A DNA stretch of 50,631 nucleotides from an uncultured Myxococcales bacterium (GCA_903857665.1 CAIOFV010000003.1:1-50631); one strand, 5' to 3'; shown: positions 8,751-17,730, numbered from the stretch's first letter. Numbers and translations are program-made. Notes: generated by a model not told the origin, from the sequence alone.

Positions 8751-10463
8751 GTGCCCGCGTTGCCGAAGTGGTGGCAGGACTCGGGATGGACGGAGCTGGG
8801 CGTCCACGTGCCCTGCCAGTGGGACTGCCCGGCCCTCGTCCGTGTCCCGGCCTACATTCGAGCCCTGCAGCAGGACGACCCGACCCGCGCCCGGGCAATC
8901 AACGTCGAGGACGTGCTGCTGCCCGGCGTCCTGGGCCGCGTCTGCACGCGCCCCTGCGAGCACGTCTGCCGCCACGGGCGCGAGGGCCTGGGAAAGCCGG
9001 TGGCCATCTGCGATCTCAAGCGCACCGCGGCGGACCGGTCCGTCGACGCGCCAACCCCTGCGCCGGCCAACGCGCCTGCTCCCGTGTGTCCGCCCTCGGG
9101 CCGCACCGTGGCGGTCGTGGGCGGAGGGCCGGCGGGCCTGGCCGCGGCGTTCCACCTGTGGCGACTGGGCCACCGCGTGACGTTGCTGGAGGCCGCCGAT
9201 GAGTGCGGCGGCCTGCCGCTGCTGGCGATCCCGGCCTTCCGGTTGCCCCGGGAGGTGGTCCGGCGGGAGGTCGCGGCGATCCTCGCGGATCGGATCGAGG
9301 TGAAGACCGCCACGCGGCTGGGCCGCGACGTCACCCTGGACGACCTGGGCGCCCGCCACGACGCGGTCGTGCTGGCCATCGGCTGCCACCGCCCCCGTCG
9401 CGTGGACGTGCCAGGCGACGACCTCCCGGGCGTCCTCCCGGGCCTGGGATTCCTGTTTGGCGCCAACGCCGGCAACGCACCGCCCCTGGGACCCCGGGTC
9501 GTGATCCTGGGCGGAGGCTTCACGGCCGTCGATTGCGCCCGGATGGCCCGGCGCCTGGGCGTGCCCGAGGTCACGATCGCCTACCGTCGCGAGGTCGGCG
9601 ATACCCGGTGGCGCGACCAGGAGCGGCGGGCCCTCGCGGACGAGGGGGTGGGCCTGGTCGAACGCGTGATGCCCCTCGCCATCGAGGGGGACGACCGGGT
9701 GCGCGCGATCCGCCTGGGGCCCACGCGGCTGGAGGACCGGCCGGGGCGCGGGCGTGTCGCGATACGGATCCCCGGCGACGAGGCCCTGCTGGACGCCGAC
9801 CAGGTAATCGTGGCGCTGGGGCAGGAACCCTACGGCAAGGCCTCGCCCGGTCTGGACCTGGTCGATCCGGTGTCGGGCCGGACGTCCCGGACGAACGTGT
9901 TCATGGCTGGCGATCGGGCCCTGGGGAGCGGGACGGTGGTCGATGCTATCGGCCACGGGGCCCGCGTCGCCCGCGCCGTGGACACCTTCCTTCAGGGGCG
10001 GGCGCGCATCCACCGCAGGCTCGTCGAGTTCCCGTCCACGTTCGACGTCCGCCCGCCTGCCCGGGAGGCCGTGGACCGCGCGGAACCCACCGAGCAACCC
10101 GTCGCACAGCGCCTGGCCCGCCCCGATGTCGAGGTCGAAACGGGACTCGATCCGGCCGCATCGGCCGCCGAAGCGATGCGCTGCTACCTGTGCGACCTGG
10201 TGTTCCGGGTCGATGAATCCCGCTGCGTGTTCTGCGACCAGTGCGTGGACGCCTGCCCGGTGCGCTGCATCCACTACACCCGCGGCGGCCGGCCAGAGGA
10301 CGCGACCCGGGTTCCGTTCTGGAAGCGCCTGGGGCCCCGGGGAAAGCGGGGCATCGTCATCGATCCGGCGCCCTGCACCCGGTGCGGCGCCTGTGCCTAC
10401 GTCTGCCCCGTGTCCTGCATCGCGGTCACGCGCATCGACGTCGTGGAAACGGTCGATCCTTGA
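8751..10463 (+). CDS. GltD-like FAD/NAD(P) oxidoreductase with C-terminal 2x[4Fe-4S] ferredoxin domain
   Basis: About 570 residues. The N-terminus has the Fe-S cluster motifs of glutamate-synthase small subunits (CQWDCP and VCTRPCEHVC). A first Rossmann motif, VAVVGGGPAGLAAA, at about 120 binds FAD, and a second, VVILGGGFTAVD, at about 250 is for NAD(P)H. The FMAGDRALG motif near 385 closes the FAD domain. The last 90 residues hold two ferredoxin motifs, CVFCDQCVDACPVRC and CTRCGACAYVCPVSC. It probably transfers electrons between NAD(P)H and a ferredoxin-type partner; no GltA large subunit is nearby. The start is uncertain: GTG at 8751 or TTG at 8760, the latter better spaced from AGAGGTG. 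A thioredoxin-like gene follows. Confidence 0.8.
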   Translation: MPALPKWWQDSGWTELGVHVPCQWDCPALVRVPAYIRALQQDDPTRARAINVEDVLLPGVLGRVCTRPCEHVCRHGREGLGKPVAICDLKRTAADRSVDAPTPAPANAPAPVCPPSGRTVAVVGGGPAGLAAAFHLWRLGHRVTLLEAADECGGLPLLAIPAFRLPREVVRREVAAILADRIEVKTATRLGRDVTLDDLGARHDAVVLAIGCHRPRRVDVPGDDLPGVLPGLGFLFGANAGNAPPLGPRVVILGGGFTAVDCARMARRLGVPEVTIAYRREVGDTRWRDQERRALADEGVGLVERVMPLAIEGDDRVRAIRLGPTRLEDRPGRGRVAIRIPGDEALLDADQVIVALGQEPYGKASPGLDLVDPVSGRTSRTNVFMAGDRALGSGTVVDAIGHGARVARAVDTFLQGRARIHRRLVEFPSTFDVRPPAREAVDRAEPTEQPVAQRLARPDVEVETGLDPAASAAEAMRCYLCDLVFRVDESRCVFCDQCVDACPVRCIHYTRGGRPEDATRVPFWKRLGPRGKRGIVIDPAPCTRCGACAYVCPVSCIAVTRIDVVETVDP

Positions 10464-10526
10464 CGGGCAGCCTCCGGGTTTCAATGGTCTGAACTGGACC
10501 GCCGAAGGGCGGATCGGAGGTGTCCC

Positions 10527-10862
10527 ATGAGCATCGTCACCACCGCGGGGGCCCTGTCCACCGCGACCGCCTCGGGTCGCACGGCCGTGCTGTTCCAGGC
10601 GAACGAGTGCCCCTTCTGCAGGGCCTTCGCGCCCGATTTCCGGCGGACCCTGCAGAAGCGCCCGGACATCCGCGAGGTCGAGGCCCTGATGGACTTCGAG
10701 GACGACACGATGTGGGCGCAATTCGCCATCGAGGTGGTGCCGACGGTGGTGTTCTTCGAGGACGGCATGGTCGTGTCGCGGCTGGACGGCCGCCTGGGCG
10801 TGGGGTTGTCGATGGCCGAGCTGGACCAGGCGCTGGACGCCTTCGCCCGCGAAGCGGCGTGA
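10527..10862 (+). CDS. Thioredoxin-like protein
   Basis: A 111-residue single-domain thioredoxin fold with a CPFC active site near residue 28 and the cis-proline in VVPTVVFF at about 73. It has no signal peptide, so it is cytoplasmic. GGAGGTG lies 4-10 bases upstream of the ATG. It starts 63 bp after the ferredoxin-fused flavoprotein gene and on the same strand, so that oxidoreductase may be its electron donor (inferred from position). CPFC differs from the usual thioredoxin CGPC and is closer to glutaredoxin-type sites, so the redox potential and partner may differ. Confidence 0.75.
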   Translation: MSIVTTAGALSTATASGRTAVLFQANECPFCRAFAPDFRRTLQKRPDIREVEALMDFEDDTMWAQFAIEVVPTVVFFEDGMVVSRLDGRLGVGLSMAELDQALDAFAREAA

Positions 10863-10871
10863 CCCTGCGGG

Positions 10872-12311
10872 CTACTTCGTCAGCGTGAACGTGTCCAGGA
10901 TCTGCGTCCCGTCGCCGGAATGCACGGTCACCGTCATCGACTTGCCGTCCACCTTCCACTCGCAGTAGTTCCCGGTTTCGCCGTTCACCGACAGTTCCGT
11001 CCACCAGTCGCTGCCGTTGCTGTAGGGCGGCGCGAAGAAGGACCCGGCCACCACGTGCACGATCCCCTGCCCTGCCGCCACGACCTGCTTGCCGCGGACG
11101 GGCTTCGAGCGCTCGTAGTCGTGGTCGTGCCCGGTCAGGGTCAGGTCGACGTGGTGCTTTTCGAAGATCGGCAGCCACACGTTCTGCACTCGCAGGGTCG
11201 AGCCGTGGGCGCCGGCGGACGAGTACACCGGGTGGTGGAACATCACGATCGTCCAGTCGATGTCCGGGTCCGCATCGGTCGCGGACAGGTCGCTGTCCAG
11301 CCATTCGGCCTGGGAGTTCACGGTGTCGTCGGTGTTCGAGTCCAGGCCCACCACGTGCAGGTTGCCGGTCGTGAAGGACCAGCCGTGCTCCTTGTAGGCC
11401 TGCGGCAGGCCCGCCTCGCCCGGCAGCGCGAACTGGTTGTAGTACAGGTCCGCGAAGGTCTCGTGGTTGCCCTGGACCGGCATCAGCACCTTGCCGACCA
11501 GGATCGGACGCATCGCGTCGAACCAGTACCACCACTCGGCCTGGGTGCCCACCTCGGTCATGTCCCCGGAAAACAGCCAGAAGTCGGCGGGGATGGCGGC
11601 CAGGCGGTTCGCGTTGGCGGCGATCTTCCCGTCGTCGGCGCGGCTGTCCCCGGCGCTGATGAAGGTGAAGGGCAGGCGCTCGCCCTTGGCACGCCCGGTG
11701 CGGAAGGACAGCACCGGGGACAGGTCGGGGCTGGTGAGCGTCCCGGTGGCCTCGTCGTATGCACCCCAGGTGCCGGCCCGGTAGTAGTACGTGGTCGAGG
11801 GAACGAGGCCCGACAGGTCCACGCCCCACTGCACGATATCGACCACGGTCCCCGAGTCGTCGAAGGTCTCGTACGTGAAGCCGGCGCCCTCGGCCACGTG
11901 GGCCGCGTCGAACGGCAGCCGGATCTCGTCGCCGTTCCGGACGATCTCGTCCTCGCGGGCGAACAGGATGCGCGGCTTGTAGGTGTCCGCCGCGTTGGCC
12001 TGCGTCTGCCACTGGATCGTGGCCGCCGACGCCGTGTCCCCCTGCCACGTCACGTGGGTCGTGTAGGGCCGCTGCGTCGCGTCCGTCGACAGCTCGCCCA
12101 CGCCACCGATCCTGCCGTCCCCCGCTGCACCCGGGTCCGTACCCGTATCCGCGACGTCGGTCGCGACCGGCACGTCGGGCACGTCGGCCACGACGGGGAC
12201 GTCCGGGGCCGACAGGTCCGCCGCCGCATTCGAAAACCCGCACCCCGCCAGCGCCATCACCAGCGCCGCCACGCAGACCGCCCGCGTCCAGTTCCCGATC
12301 CCGGCTCCCAT
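10872..12311 (-). CDS. Metallophosphoesterase lipoprotein, purple acid phosphatase-like
   Basis: A 479-residue lipoprotein with an ALAGC lipobox, a DVPVVADVPDVP-type acidic linker, an Fn3-like N-terminal phosphatase domain (residues about 75-190) and a calcineurin-type catalytic domain. Metal ligands can be read in order: AGDSRADDG, SGDMTE, QGNHE, FHHPVY and TGHDHDYER. It would hydrolyse phosphomonoesters outside the cytoplasm. GGAGGGATGAGGATG gives two possible starts, 12317 and 12311; the second has better spacing. It lies 17 bp after the porin stop and is the last gene of the glucosyltransferase-porin-phosphatase operon, whose promoter has a Pho-box-like site. Exact substrate is unknown. 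Confidence 0.85.
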   Translation of the reverse strand: MGAGIGNWTRAVCVAALVMALAGCGFSNAAADLSAPDVPVVADVPDVPVATDVADTGTDPGAAGDGRIGGVGELSTDATQRPYTTHVTWQGDTASAATIQWQTQANAADTYKPRILFAREDEIVRNGDEIRLPFDAAHVAEGAGFTYETFDDSGTVVDIVQWGVDLSGLVPSTTYYYRAGTWGAYDEATGTLTSPDLSPVLSFRTGRAKGERLPFTFISAGDSRADDGKIAANANRLAAIPADFWLFSGDMTEVGTQAEWWYWFDAMRPILVGKVLMPVQGNHETFADLYYNQFALPGEAGLPQAYKEHGWSFTTGNLHVVGLDSNTDDTVNSQAEWLDSDLSATDADPDIDWTIVMFHHPVYSSAGAHGSTLRVQNVWLPIFEKHHVDLTLTGHDHDYERSKPVRGKQVVAAGQGIVHVVAGSFFAPPYSNGSDWWTELSVNGETGNYCEWKVDGKSMTVTVHSGDGTQILDTFTLTK

Positions 12312-12328
12312 CCTCATCCCTCCGGCGC

Positions 12329-13627
12329 TCAAAGCGCGTACTGGAACAGCACGATCACCATGTCGTTGTTGAAGGCCAATCCTTCCTTCGCGACCCGGTG
12401 GACGTAGTCGATGTCCACCCGAAGCTCGTTGGTGACCTTCACCGAGGCCCCGCCCGTGATCCACAGCTTCTTCTGCTTGGCCAGTTCGTCGATCGACAGC
12501 GTGGCCCCCGTCCCCCGGATGGCGAGGTCCCCGTCCATCGACTCGACGCGGCAGGCCAGGTCCAGAAGCCCGGGCCACGCCTGGATCTGCAGGTCGGCGT
12601 GCCAGCCCCAGCCCCGGTCCGCCTTGCGCCCGGCCGCCCCGGCAGGAGCGGAGTAGAAGTCCTTCCGTACGAATTCGCCTTCCAGCGTGAACAGCCACGC
12701 ATGCAGGTGCACGTCGGCGCCCAGCCAGCGATGCTCGGTGGGGGGGTCGAAGTTCTCCTTCACCCAGCTGAACGACCCGCCGAAGGTCGCCTCGAAGTCC
12801 AGCGGGTTCCTGTCCAGCGCCTTCAGCAGCTTGTGCACCCTCAGCTCGGCCCGGGCCGCGTACTGCAGCTGGTCCGACCGGCGCAACTGCTCGACCGCGA
12901 GGCCGGTGCTGTTGAACACGCCGCCCGTCACCGCGAACACCTGCCAGGGGTCGCCGACCGTGATCTGGGCGCCGATCTGCCGCTTGGTGATCAGGGTGTC
13001 CAGCACCGGCGCGTTGATCAGCAGGCTCTTGTCCGTGGGCTTCAGGTTCGCCTGGCTGATCGGCACCTTCGACCGCCCGACACGGAGGTCCATCCAGGGG
13101 AACAGGTTCCACCCGACGTACGCGTCCTTGAGGTAGTCGGACGAGCGGTTGCCGTCCTTTTCGCGCGGGATCAGTTCCGCCTTGACCTGGTAGTACACGC
13201 CGCTCATCGCGTGCCGGCCCTTCACGCCGATCTCCACGCTGTCCAGGATGAACCCCACCCGGTGCCCGAACTGCGAAGGGTCCATCTGGTCCGACGACAG
13301 CGTCAGCGTCTTGCCGTCGGGGCCGGTCGTGTTGATCCGGTCCACGTGGGTCCAGGCCGCCAGCGTCCGCATCAGCACGACCGGTTGGACCAGGCCGTCG
13401 AGGTACGAAGTCTTCAGCCCGGGCAGCGGGCGCGGGGGCGAATCCTCGCCGGAGGTCGGGACCGCCGGATCGAAGTACCGGAACTGGTACAGCACCCACG
13501 GGTTCGCCCTCACGCCCGAGAACGGCGCGAAGGTCTCGTACAGCCCGGCCCGGGCCACCGACGGCGGTGTCAGCACCGCGAAGGCCAGCAGGCAGGGCAT
13601 CAGGGTGCGCAGGCGACGAACGGTCAT
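12329..13627 (-). CDS. Outer-membrane porin, OprO/OprP phosphate-porin-like
   Basis: A 432-residue protein with a Sec signal peptide (cleavage after VARA). The mature part shows alternating-residue beta strands, the D(L)RVGRSKVPIS barrel signature of phosphate- and polyphosphate-selective porins, and a C-terminus ending in FQYAL, consistent with barrel insertion. It would form a channel for phosphate or organophosphates in the outer membrane. A strong GGAGG precedes the ATG. It follows the GT21 gene by 19 bp and precedes the metallophosphoesterase by 17 bp, so phosphate entry and release genes are co-transcribed. Selectivity is inferred from family resemblance and neighbours. A second, more divergent porin starts phosphate cluster 2 at the window end. 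Confidence 0.7.
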   Translation of the reverse strand: MTVRRLRTLMPCLLAFAVLTPPSVARAGLYETFAPFSGVRANPWVLYQFRYFDPAVPTSGEDSPPRPLPGLKTSYLDGLVQPVVLMRTLAAWTHVDRINTTGPDGKTLTLSSDQMDPSQFGHRVGFILDSVEIGVKGRHAMSGVYYQVKAELIPREKDGNRSSDYLKDAYVGWNLFPWMDLRVGRSKVPISQANLKPTDKSLLINAPVLDTLITKRQIGAQITVGDPWQVFAVTGGVFNSTGLAVEQLRRSDQLQYAARAELRVHKLLKALDRNPLDFEATFGGSFSWVKENFDPPTEHRWLGADVHLHAWLFTLEGEFVRKDFYSAPAGAAGRKADRGWGWHADLQIQAWPGLLDLACRVESMDGDLAIRGTGATLSIDELAKQKKLWITGGASVKVTNELRVDIDYVHRVAKEGLAFNNDMVIVLFQYAL

Positions 13628-13646
13628 CCATTTCCTCCAGGGTTCA

Positions 13647-14849
13647 TCAGGCGGGCACTTCCGCGCCGGGCTCCGGGATCTCCAGCCAACCCTGCGGACG
13701 ACGATCCAGTCGCGAGCCGGGGCCGATCCACAGCACGTTGCCCCGCCAGTCCACGGTGCGGCGGACCGCGGCCAGCGCCCAGAGGCCGGCCACCAGCACG
13801 TCCTTCACGGGGATCCAGGCGAGACCGGCGATCCCGTACCCGTGGCCGCGAAGCCTGCGGGCCAGGAATTCGTCCGACAGCCCCTTCAGAGCGATGCCGA
13901 CCCCGGCCGCCGCCGCCGCGAAGGTCGGCTCGAAGGCGCCGGGCGCAACCAGCGTGGCCAGCACGAATGCCAGCAGGATCGGCGTCGGGTTCAGCAGCGG
14001 CTCGCCCAGGAAGGCGGCCGGCACGATCCAGCGCCGCATCTGGCCCCAGCGCACGTGCCGGTTGGTGAACCGCTCGACGCTCCAGGACGTGTTGACGGTC
14101 GGGAGCACGTGGGGCGACAGCGCGACCCGGAAGCCCGCCTTCTGGAACCGCGCCCCCAGCACGAAGTCCTCGGCCAGGATGTCCCGCACCGACCACCAGC
14201 CCCCCAGCAGGTTCAGGTGGGTCCGGCGAAACAGCATGGACTTGCCGATGACGCAGGCCCGCTCGGCCAGTACGTCGGCGCCGCACACGCCCGCCAGCAC
14301 GAACGAGTTCAGATGAGCGTTTTCCATCAGGGCGCCCAGGCTGCGCTCACCGGTCCCGGCCAGCACGCTGGACACCAGGCCGACCTTCGGATCGGCCAGT
14401 TCCGACGCCATCGCGCGCAGGTAGCCCGGGCCCGGACGGACGTTCGAATCCGAGATCAACAGGTGCTCGTGGGACGCCTGCGACGCCAGCCCGACCAGGT
14501 TGTTCACCTTGGGGTTCAGGCCGATGGACCGGTTGCTGACCAGCACCTTCATCGGGACGGCAGGATGGTCCTCCATCACGCGCCGGGCCACCGCCAGGGC
14601 GGGATCGTCGGGATCCTCGGCCCCGAACACGATCTCGTACCCGGGGTAGTCCTGGCGGGCCAGGGCCGCGAGGTTGTCGTACAGCCCGTCGTCCAGCCCC
14701 TTCAGCGGCTTCAGCACCGAGATGGGCGGCGTGGGGCCGTCCTTGCGCGCCGGCGCCGGGAATTTCGTGTGGGCCGCGGCATGGAGGGTCAGGACCAGGG
14801 CGATCGACAGGAACGAGGCGGTCGCGAGCAGGACGACCAGCGTGCTCAT
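13647..14849 (-). CDS. Glycosyltransferase family 21, ceramide glucosyltransferase-like
   Basis: A 400-residue membrane-bound GT-A glycosyltransferase. An N-terminal membrane helix (residues 1-25) precedes the catalytic domain with SVLKPLKGLDD, the metal-binding region SDSNVRPGPGYL (in place of classical DXD), AEDFVLG and the QMRRW motif of the Q/RxxRW class. Hydrophobic segments follow (residues about 275-370). GT21 enzymes glucosylate ceramide or related lipids. It heads an operon with a phosphate porin and a metallophosphatase behind a CTGTCAT Pho-box-like site. I infer a role in replacing phospholipid by glycolipid when phosphate is scarce; hopanoid-type HpnI activity is an alternative. 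Confidence 0.8.
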   Translation of the reverse strand: MSTLVVLLATASFLSIALVLTLHAAAHTKFPAPARKDGPTPPISVLKPLKGLDDGLYDNLAALARQDYPGYEIVFGAEDPDDPALAVARRVMEDHPAVPMKVLVSNRSIGLNPKVNNLVGLASQASHEHLLISDSNVRPGPGYLRAMASELADPKVGLVSSVLAGTGERSLGALMENAHLNSFVLAGVCGADVLAERACVIGKSMLFRRTHLNLLGGWWSVRDILAEDFVLGARFQKAGFRVALSPHVLPTVNTSWSVERFTNRHVRWGQMRRWIVPAAFLGEPLLNPTPILLAFVLATLVAPGAFEPTFAAAAAGVGIALKGLSDEFLARRLRGHGYGIAGLAWIPVKDVLVAGLWALAAVRRTVDWRGNVLWIGPGSRLDRRPQGWLEIPEPGAEVPA

Positions 14850-14867
14850 CTTCGCTCTCTCGTTTTC

Positions 14868-14886
14868 ATTGGCACGAGCATGACAG
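14868..14886 (-). promoter_or_regulatory. Pho-box-like site for the GT21-porin-phosphatase operon
   Basis: On the minus strand CTGTCATGCTCGTGCCAAT begins with the classical CTGTCAT half-site and lies about 20-40 bp upstream of the GT21 start. The second 11-bp unit is weaker. A further GTCACGC-type unit lies upstream, near 14945-14955. PhoB binding is inferred. Confidence 0.5.
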
Positions 14887-14966
14887 GGGCCGGTGCCAAA
14901 GCCCTGACGCTGGATGGACGGGGCGAAAGCGTTGTGTGAATGCTGCGTGACGAAGGAACGAAATGC

Positions 14967-16565
14967 CTAGTCGCACCCGGGCAGGGGCTCGTCCGCGTCG
15001 AGGTACAGGCAGGCTTCTTGCCGGCGTACCGCGTACTTCACCAGCGCCATCCATACTTCGTCGGACTGGCGAAGGCTGAACAGCGTCACGCCGTGGGGCA
15101 GGTGCAGGTCGGGCCGGTACGCCGTCCTCTTCTGCATCGCGATCGTGTACAGGGTGGCCGGCTGCGTCTGGGATGGCCCTGTGAAGCCCCAGTCGGGCAT
15201 GCCGTCCCGGATGGCGTCCAGGTCCGCGCCGGATACCTGGGCGAGGACCAGGCTGCTGAAGCCGGAGGTCCCGGATGGCTCGCGCTCGACGAGGAAGCAG
15301 TTCAGCAGGTCCTGCGGATAGACCAGGCCGGCGCGCATCGCCGTCCACGTGGTGTTCGGGTCGATCAGCGCCGCGTCGCTGGCCAGTGCCGACATCGCCG
15401 CCCGTGCCGCCAGTTCCGCCAGTTGCTTGTCGTTGCGGTATTCCTTTTCCGTCGCGATGGGCTTCGTCAGGGCAGGCGCGAACTTTCCCAGCAGCGCGGC
15501 GAGGCGGTCCTCCGTCGCCGTGTCGACCGGCAGCGCCCCCGGCAGGTTCGTCAGCAGTTCGTGCCGCCGGTCCACCACGCGCCGCCCGGCCAGGTCCACC
15601 GTCACGTCCAGGCGCGTCACGAAGTTCCCGCCCGACCCGGACTGCACGATCCAGGTGTCACCCTCGATCCCGGGCGACGCGAGGATCGTGTGCGAATGGC
15701 CTCCGAGGATCACGTCAATGCCTTGCACCGCCTGGGCCACGACGTGGTCCATGTCGTCACCCAGGTGGCTCACCAGGACCATCAGGTCCACGTCCGCGCG
15801 ATGCTGCTCCACGATCCGCGTCGCGATGTCCACGTAGTCGAAGCGGGTAGGAAGCTCGGGGTAGAAATCGCCCTCGTAGGAGCGGTCCTGGTCGTCCCAG
15901 GGACCCGACACCAGGCCGAAGAAGCCCACCCGGACGCACCCGACGTCCTTCTCCGCGTACTCGATCGCCCCCAGGCCCTTCGGGTCGCTGCCGGTATACG
16001 TGATGTTGCTGGTCACGACCGTCGCGTTCGGATCCCGGGAGTGCTCGAGCGCCCCCTCCAGGCTCCACGCGAAGTCGTGGTTCCCCATCACGCGGACGTC
16101 GAACCCCATCGCGCGCGTCACCTCGATGGTGGACCGGCCCTCCGACGCCTGTTCGGCCAGGCTGCCCTTTTCGTGATCGTCGCCCCCGTCGGTGAACAGC
16201 GTGTACGGGTTCTCGGCGCGGACCGCATTGGCGTACCCGACCAGTCGCGCAAACGGGTTCCCGTCCGGGGTCGGGATGTACCCCGAATGCAGGTCGTTCA
16301 CGTGGACGAAGGTCACTGTCTGGCGCGCGGCGCCGGGCACGCAGGCCATGGGGTCGATCGTCTCGGGGGGTGCCAGGCCGACCGCCTCGGCGGACGCGGG
16401 AACGTCCGCGACCCCTTCGTCCGGCGCCGGGACATCCGCATCGGTCGAAGGGACGTCGAGGGACGACCGGGAATCGGCCGGGCCCAGGGTCGCGTCGCAC
16501 CCCTCCGCCAGCCCCCCCGCCAGCACCGCCAGGATCGCGAAACCGAGGATCGCAGCGCGTTGCAT
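14967..16565 (-). CDS. 5'-nucleotidase/UshA-like metallophosphoesterase lipoprotein
   Basis: A 532-residue lipoprotein with a GLAEGC lipobox and an acidic DVPSTDADVP linker. The metallophosphatase domain carries FVHVNDLHSG, TDGGDDH, MGNHDFAW, LVSHLGDDMDH and LGGHSHT, the ordered metal-ligand motifs of the UshA/CD73 family. The C-terminal half (residues about 350-530) resembles the substrate-binding 5'-nucleotidase C domain. It would release phosphate from nucleotides or similar esters outside the cytoplasm. The ATG at 16565 has GGAGGCAAC upstream; a longer frame to 16679 lacks a signal peptide at its start. It is divergent from the HAD phosphatase gene, and both share an intergenic region with Pho-box-like repeats. 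Confidence 0.85.
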   Translation of the reverse strand: MQRAAILGFAILAVLAGGLAEGCDATLGPADSRSSLDVPSTDADVPAPDEGVADVPASAEAVGLAPPETIDPMACVPGAARQTVTFVHVNDLHSGYIPTPDGNPFARLVGYANAVRAENPYTLFTDGGDDHEKGSLAEQASEGRSTIEVTRAMGFDVRVMGNHDFAWSLEGALEHSRDPNATVVTSNITYTGSDPKGLGAIEYAEKDVGCVRVGFFGLVSGPWDDQDRSYEGDFYPELPTRFDYVDIATRIVEQHRADVDLMVLVSHLGDDMDHVVAQAVQGIDVILGGHSHTILASPGIEGDTWIVQSGSGGNFVTRLDVTVDLAGRRVVDRRHELLTNLPGALPVDTATEDRLAALLGKFAPALTKPIATEKEYRNDKQLAELAARAAMSALASDAALIDPNTTWTAMRAGLVYPQDLLNCFLVEREPSGTSGFSSLVLAQVSGADLDAIRDGMPDWGFTGPSQTQPATLYTIAMQKRTAYRPDLHLPHGVTLFSLRQSDEVWMALVKYAVRRQEACLYLDADEPLPGCD

Positions 16566-16657
16566 GTTGCCTCCGCCAGACGCCCAGGGCCGGGCCGGAA
16601 GGACGCCGGCCTGCCCGGGGTCGAGTCTGGACGGGCAACGTCGCGCTGCTGCAAACA

Positions 16658-16703
16658 CCTGCTGACGGTCCCGTGACACAGGAAGAAGTTGCGGTCCCGT
16701 TGC
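16658..16703. promoter_or_regulatory. Divergent Pho-box-like region
   Basis: Between the 5'-nucleotidase-like and HAD phosphatase genes. The minus strand reads GTCACGG-GACC-GTCAGCA (two 7-mers, 11-bp phase). The plus strand reads GAAGAAGTTGCGGTCCCGTT, nearly the same as the GAAGAAGTTGCCGTCCGATT unit upstream of the beta-propeller phosphoesterase gene. It could serve both directions. PhoB binding is inferred from this similarity. Confidence 0.5.
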
Positions 16704-16791
16704 GCGGGCGTCGCGAACCGTTCACGGAGTCGCACCCTTGACGCTTCGGCTCGGCCTTCCCATCGTTGCAGGGCCTGTACGGGGATCCCGC

Positions 16792-17730
16792 TTGACCCGG
16801 CCAAATGTGCCTTCCGTCGCGATGCCGAGCCTGCTGCTGGCGGCCATCCTTCTTGCGACGCCGGTCGCGCACGCGAGCCCCCTCGACGGCTGGTCCCCGG
16901 AGGCGCAGGCGCTGTTCCGGTCCCTGGTGGCCCGGAAGGCGGCCGAGACCGCCGCCGGTGCGCCACGTCCCGTGGCGGCCTTCGACTGCGACAACACGCT
17001 GATCGACGGGGACATCAGCAACGCGATGCTGTTCCGGCTGGCCGAGGCCCGGTCCGGGAAGGGCCGGGATGGCGCCCGGGAGGCCGAGGAGCGCGTCGTC
17101 CAGACGTACCGCCGATACGACGAGCAGTGGGAGTCGGGCCGGGAGCGCGAGGCCTGCGGGTACCTGGCCGGCCTGCTGGAGGGCATGACCCCCGCCGAGG
17201 CCTCGGCCCTGGGGAGGGACGCGCTGGCGGAAGCCCGGGGCCGGCCCCGCTGCCTGCGCCGCCTGCCGGTTCCCGCAGGCCACCCTCCCGTGGAAATGGA
17301 ACAGGGCATCCGGGTCCGGGACCCCATGCGCTCGCTGATCGACTACCTCCGGGGGGCCGGGTGGGAGGTGTTCGTCGTGTCGGCGTCGGCACAACCGGTC
17401 GTCGAGGCGGCCGCGGCCCTCTACGGCGTCCCTGCGGACCACGTGCTGGGAGTCGGGACCGCCGTGCGGGACGGGCGCCTGACCGGCGACGTGCTGGCAC
17501 CGGTGACCTGGCGGCAGGGCAAGGCCGACGCCCTGCGTGCCCGCACCGGGCTCAGGCCCACCCTGGCCCTGGGCGACGCCTGGACCGACTTCGAGATGCT
17601 GACGGACGCCGAGGCCGCGGTGCTGATCGACCGGGGCAAGGCCGACCTGCTGAAGGCCGTGCGCGCCCGTGGCATCGTGGTGCAACCCCGCTTCGAGGGC
17701 CCGGAGGCGCTCCCGCCCTGTCCCCGCTGA
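16792..17730 (+). CDS. Secreted HAD-family phosphatase (SerB-like)
   Basis: About 312 residues. The HAD motifs are complete: FDCDNTLIDGD (nucleophile D65 and acid D67), VVSASAQ (motif II), RQGKADAL (Lys) and LALGDAWTDFEML (motif III). This resembles phosphoserine-phosphatase-type HAD-IB enzymes. Unlike them it carries an N-terminal signal peptide ending THVAHAS-like (PVAHAS), so it is exported. Start choice is unsure: TTG at 16792 (after GGGGAT, gives an Arg in the n-region), TTG at 16738, or ATG at 16822. A Pho-box-like repeat precedes it. The GH79 gene follows 79 bp downstream on the same strand. A general phosphomonoesterase role is inferred. Confidence 0.75.
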   Translation: MTRPNVPSVAMPSLLLAAILLATPVAHASPLDGWSPEAQALFRSLVARKAAETAAGAPRPVAAFDCDNTLIDGDISNAMLFRLAEARSGKGRDGAREAEERVVQTYRRYDEQWESGREREACGYLAGLLEGMTPAEASALGRDALAEARGRPRCLRRLPVPAGHPPVEMEQGIRVRDPMRSLIDYLRGAGWEVFVVSASAQPVVEAAAALYGVPADHVLGVGTAVRDGRLTGDVLAPVTWRQGKADALRARTGLRPTLALGDAWTDFEMLTDAEAAVLIDRGKADLLKAVRARGIVVQPRFEGPEALPPCPR

